Source: Bacteriovoracaceae bacterium
Lineage (GTDB): Bacteria > Bdellovibrionota > UBA1018
NCBI GenBank assembly: GCA_023250795.1
Contig: JAHFAB010000097.1
Span: forward strand, 1-7,039
Reading direction: 5' to 3'
Length of the DNA: 7,039 nt
Part shown: positions 5,777-7,039 of the stretch, piece after piece
Layout: each line of letters begins with the position of its first letter
Position numbering within the stretch: position 1 is the stretch's first letter
Notes under the pieces: generated by a model
What the model was told of the DNA's origin: nothing
The model's input: the letters and a program-made list of their open reading frames with translations, nothing else
Databases searched by the model: none
Position numbers and translations under genes: made by a program

Positions 5777-6391
5777 ATGAAAGAAAAAACTTTAAACTCG
5801 CGTGGCGCACTTTTACTCCCTCTAGGACTTTTTAGTGTTCTCCTCGCATTTATTTTCTTGGGCGCGCTTGGAATTTTGAGGAGAGAGCGACACTTGATCG
5901 AACTTCAACTTCGCTTAGATCAGTGTGTGGCAAAGACGGCTTTTCATCTGAAAAAAACTTTGGATTCTCTTGATCCCCTCAATACATCTATCCGAAATAT
6001 TCGCTTGGCTATTAAGCTAGATCGTGAACCAGCAACACGGATCGGTTTAGAGGCTGTTCTCCTTAGCTTTGTAGTGGCTCAAGAGCTGATTTTGGCTCAG
6101 TGGGAAGCGAAGCGAGTTTTGTGGATGACAGCGCGTGGATGTGATTTCAAATGGGACAGTCCAAATCCCTTGCCTAAAATTTTATTCGAAAGAAAACCAC
6201 CTGATTCAGTTGGTCCACAAGAACTCACTTGGCCTATCGGAGTTCCAAAAAAATTACACATTGAGCTTGGGCATTCTCCCAAGCATGCGGCTGCAACAGT
6301 CGAAGGAGGTAGAAATGGATTTTCAAACCGGGAGACGGAGTGGGCTCCGCCCAAAGGAGCATTGCAAAGACTCAGGGCAGGTTTTTTTTGA
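5777..6391 (+). CDS. TadG-like membrane-anchored pilus protein
   Basis: A 204-residue protein starting one base after the preceding stop (ATG 5777, with AGGA about ten bases upstream). The frame is open further upstream, but that part lies inside the TadE-like gene and is not coding in this frame. The N-terminus NSRGALLLPLGLFSVLLAF (about 7-25) has the RGA-hydrophobic layout of TadG-like proteins, with Pro rather than Glu at +5 from Gly10, so cleavage as a prepilin is doubtful. After the helix (about 11-33) comes a basic cluster RRER and an amphipathic segment with LQLRLDQCVAKTAFHLKK (44-61), which resembles the alanine-rich helix of TadG. The C-terminal 100 residues are not recognised. The last 77 bases overlap the next gene, and the stop TGA (6389-6391) begins at the last T of an eight-T run. 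Function in Tad pilus assembly is inferred from context. Confidence 0.65.
   Translation: MKEKTLNSRGALLLPLGLFSVLLAFIFLGALGILRRERHLIELQLRLDQCVAKTAFHLKKTLDSLDPLNTSIRNIRLAIKLDREPATRIGLEAVLLSFVVAQELILAQWEAKRVLWMTARGCDFKWDSPNPLPKILFERKPPDSVGPQELTWPIGVPKKLHIELGHSPKHAAATVEGGRNGFSNRETEWAPPKGALQRLRAGFF
6265..6284 (+). repeat. 7-base hairpin upstream of the overlapping pseudopilin gene
   Basis: GCTTGGG (6265-6271) pairs perfectly with CCCAAGC (6278-6284) across a six-base loop, inside the TadG-like gene and 18 bases before the AAGGAGGT ribosome site at 6303. It could keep that site exposed or limit ribosome approach, or be a chance consequence of coding. No T run follows, so it is not a terminator. Confidence 0.3.
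6303..6310 (+). promoter_or_regulatory. perfect ribosome-binding site inside the TadG-like gene
   Basis: AAGGAGGT, the full Shine-Dalgarno consensus, with GGAGG five bases from ATG at 6315. It lies within an upstream reading frame where no such signal is needed, and is the main reason for calling an independent gene at 6315. Confidence 0.7.
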
Positions 6392-6512
6392 GGTGTGTTT
6401 ATGGATTACCGTTATCTTCAGCGCTGTCATGATCTCAGTTGTAGTATTTCGAAACGAATTTCGTCTCTACCAGAAAGTTTTAACCGGGTATTCGTACAGA
6501 AATTTGCGCTAA
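6315..6512 (+). CDS. small pseudopilin-like protein in an overlapping frame
   Basis: A 65-residue protein likely to be missed because it overlaps the TadG-like gene by 77 bases and the next gene by 112. A 21-residue basic leader ends in Gly21 and is followed by QVFFEV, so Glu26 is at +5, as in the two other prepilin-peptidase substrates of this block. A membrane helix (27-45, VCLWITVIFSAVMISVVVF) and a short basic tail (RNEFRLYQKV) follow, a TadF/TadE-like layout. It has the best ribosome site in the pilus block after flp. The same frame is open upstream to ATG 6135, but only the 6315 start has a signal. If real, it is a minor pseudopilin or scaffold of the Tad pilus. The alternative is that this frame is incidental, but motif, helix and ribosome site together argue against that. 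Confidence 0.68.
   Translation: MDFQTGRRSGLRPKEHCKDSGQVFFEVCLWITVIFSAVMISVVVFRNEFRLYQKVLTGYSYRNLR
6390..6395 (+). promoter_or_regulatory. ribosome-binding site for the gene at 6401
   Basis: GAGGTG, five bases before ATG at 6401, spanning the stop codon of the TadG-like gene. It favours ATG 6401 over GTG 6395, which lies at its own last base. Confidence 0.5.
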
Positions 6513-7021
6513 GGTATTCGAAAATTCCGACCCTCCTCAAGGGGGCTGCTTTTTTTCTTGTCGCCTTGGTTTTGGGTCTTTGGGCGAATCAGTCTTCTGA
6601 GTTTTATGCACTTCTCGGTTGGAGGCAAAATGAGGGCCCTTCGTCTCAGATTTGGCAATACACATTAGAAGCGAAGCATTATTTTAAGATTATAAACACC
6701 GAGGCCAAAGAAAAAACTCTCAGGAGTTTGCCGCTCTCAGTGGACACTAGAAACTCCGTTTGGATTTCATTGGATGGTCACAGGATTGTCGTATTTTTAA
6801 AAGAAAATCAAAACAATGAACCTCTCGCGTTTTCTGACGGGTTTATTGAACCTAAAAAGCCCGGTTTTCACAAAACTCTTCCCACACCAGTTCAGTGGGA
6901 ACTGGTGGGAAGGGGATGGGTTGGGTTTGACGAGTTGCTGATTAGAATAGACAAAAAACCTCCCCTCATACTTGCACGACCCAAACTCCAGTATCACGAT
7001 AGCCGTGAAATTTTATTTTGA
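6401..7021 (+). CDS. single-pass membrane protein of unknown function in the pilus block
   Basis: A 206-residue protein I do not recognise. A basic N-terminal part (1-48, with RCH, SKR and ALRYSK) precedes one membrane helix (about 48-64, GAAFFLVALVLGLWA); about 140 residues then follow that should lie in the periplasm, given the positive charges on the N-terminal side. That domain is rich in aromatic and basic residues, has no cysteine, and ends EILF. ATG 6401 has a GAGGTG site; there is no in-frame ATG, GTG or TTG between it and the helix, so a start here is needed to keep the helix. Its first 112 bases are also read in another frame by the small pseudopilin gene, which may explain the unusual N-terminal composition. 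Position suggests an accessory Tad pilus protein; it shows none of the CpaB (SAF) features I would expect. Confidence 0.6.
   Translation: MDYRYLQRCHDLSCSISKRISSLPESFNRVFVQKFALRYSKIPTLLKGAAFFLVALVLGLWANQSSEFYALLGWRQNEGPSSQIWQYTLEAKHYFKIINTEAKEKTLRSLPLSVDTRNSVWISLDGHRIVVFLKENQNNEPLAFSDGFIEPKKPGFHKTLPTPVQWELVGRGWVGFDELLIRIDKKPPLILARPKLQYHDSREILF
6885..6907. repeat. 9-base perfect hairpin inside the unknown gene
   Basis: CACCAGTTC (6885-6893) and GAACTGGTG (6899-6907) pair perfectly around AGTGG, and two more C-G pairs (6882-6883 with 6908-6909) extend the stem across one bulged A. It is within the coding sequence, about 115 bases before the stop, and no T run follows on the plus strand. Role unknown, possibly a mRNA stability element or chance. 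Confidence 0.3.
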
Positions 7022-7039
7022 CAGAGTAACCGGTTAGTT

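Noticed and set aside
6097..6354. Minus-strand frame opposite the TadG-like gene
   Set aside because: No ribosome site or features, and antisense to a block of consistent plus-strand genes.
6797..6997. Minus-strand frame opposite the unknown membrane protein
   Set aside because: Short, featureless and antisense; best seen as a shadow.

Overview
The window is protein-coding DNA with two divergent gene blocks that meet in a 219-base intergenic region (5103-5321). No rRNA, tRNA, CRISPR array or insertion sequence is visible. The gene content and moderate-to-low GC suggest a Gram-negative-type bacterium that ferments or catabolises amino acids and carries a Tad/Flp pilus. A bdellovibrio-like or other former deltaproteobacterium is my best guess, from general resemblance only; the sequence does not prove taxonomy.

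Left block (minus strand, 5102 down to 1, running off the left edge): a tightly packed five-gene operon. In transcription order it encodes a leucine/phenylalanine-dehydrogenase-family amino acid dehydrogenase, L-erythro-3,5-diaminohexanoate dehydrogenase (kdd), the alpha and beta subunits of adenosylcobalamin/PLP-dependent lysine 5,6-aminomutase (kamD, kamE), and the first 202 residues of a MoxR-type AAA+ ATPase. Junctions are an 8-base overlap, then gaps of 15, 7 and 1 bases. KamDE turns beta-lysine into 3,5-diaminohexanoate and Kdd oxidises that to 5-amino-3-oxohexanoate, so this is the middle of the lysine fermentation route to acetate and butyrate. kamA, kce and kal are not in the window. 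The AAA+ gene is not a known pathway enzyme; its one-base junction with kamE suggests it services the mutase.

Intergenic region (5103-5321): a candidate sigma-70-type promoter faces left (5166-5137). A candidate sigma-54-type promoter faces right (5275-5289), with a cluster of GTCCG inverted repeats (5208-5246) between the two promoters.

Right block (plus strand, 5322-7021): a compact string of small membrane-anchored proteins that looks like the start of a Tad/Flp pilus locus. It holds a 55-residue Flp-type pilin, a 101-residue TadE-like pseudopilin, a 204-residue TadG-like protein, a 65-residue pseudopilin-like protein that is easily missed, and a 206-residue single-pass protein of unknown function. 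Three of the five have a Gly followed by Glu at +5, as expected for prepilin-peptidase substrates. The 65-residue gene overlaps both neighbours in another frame (77 bases upstream, 112 bases downstream). The last 18 bases (7022-7039) hold no recognisable start or signal.
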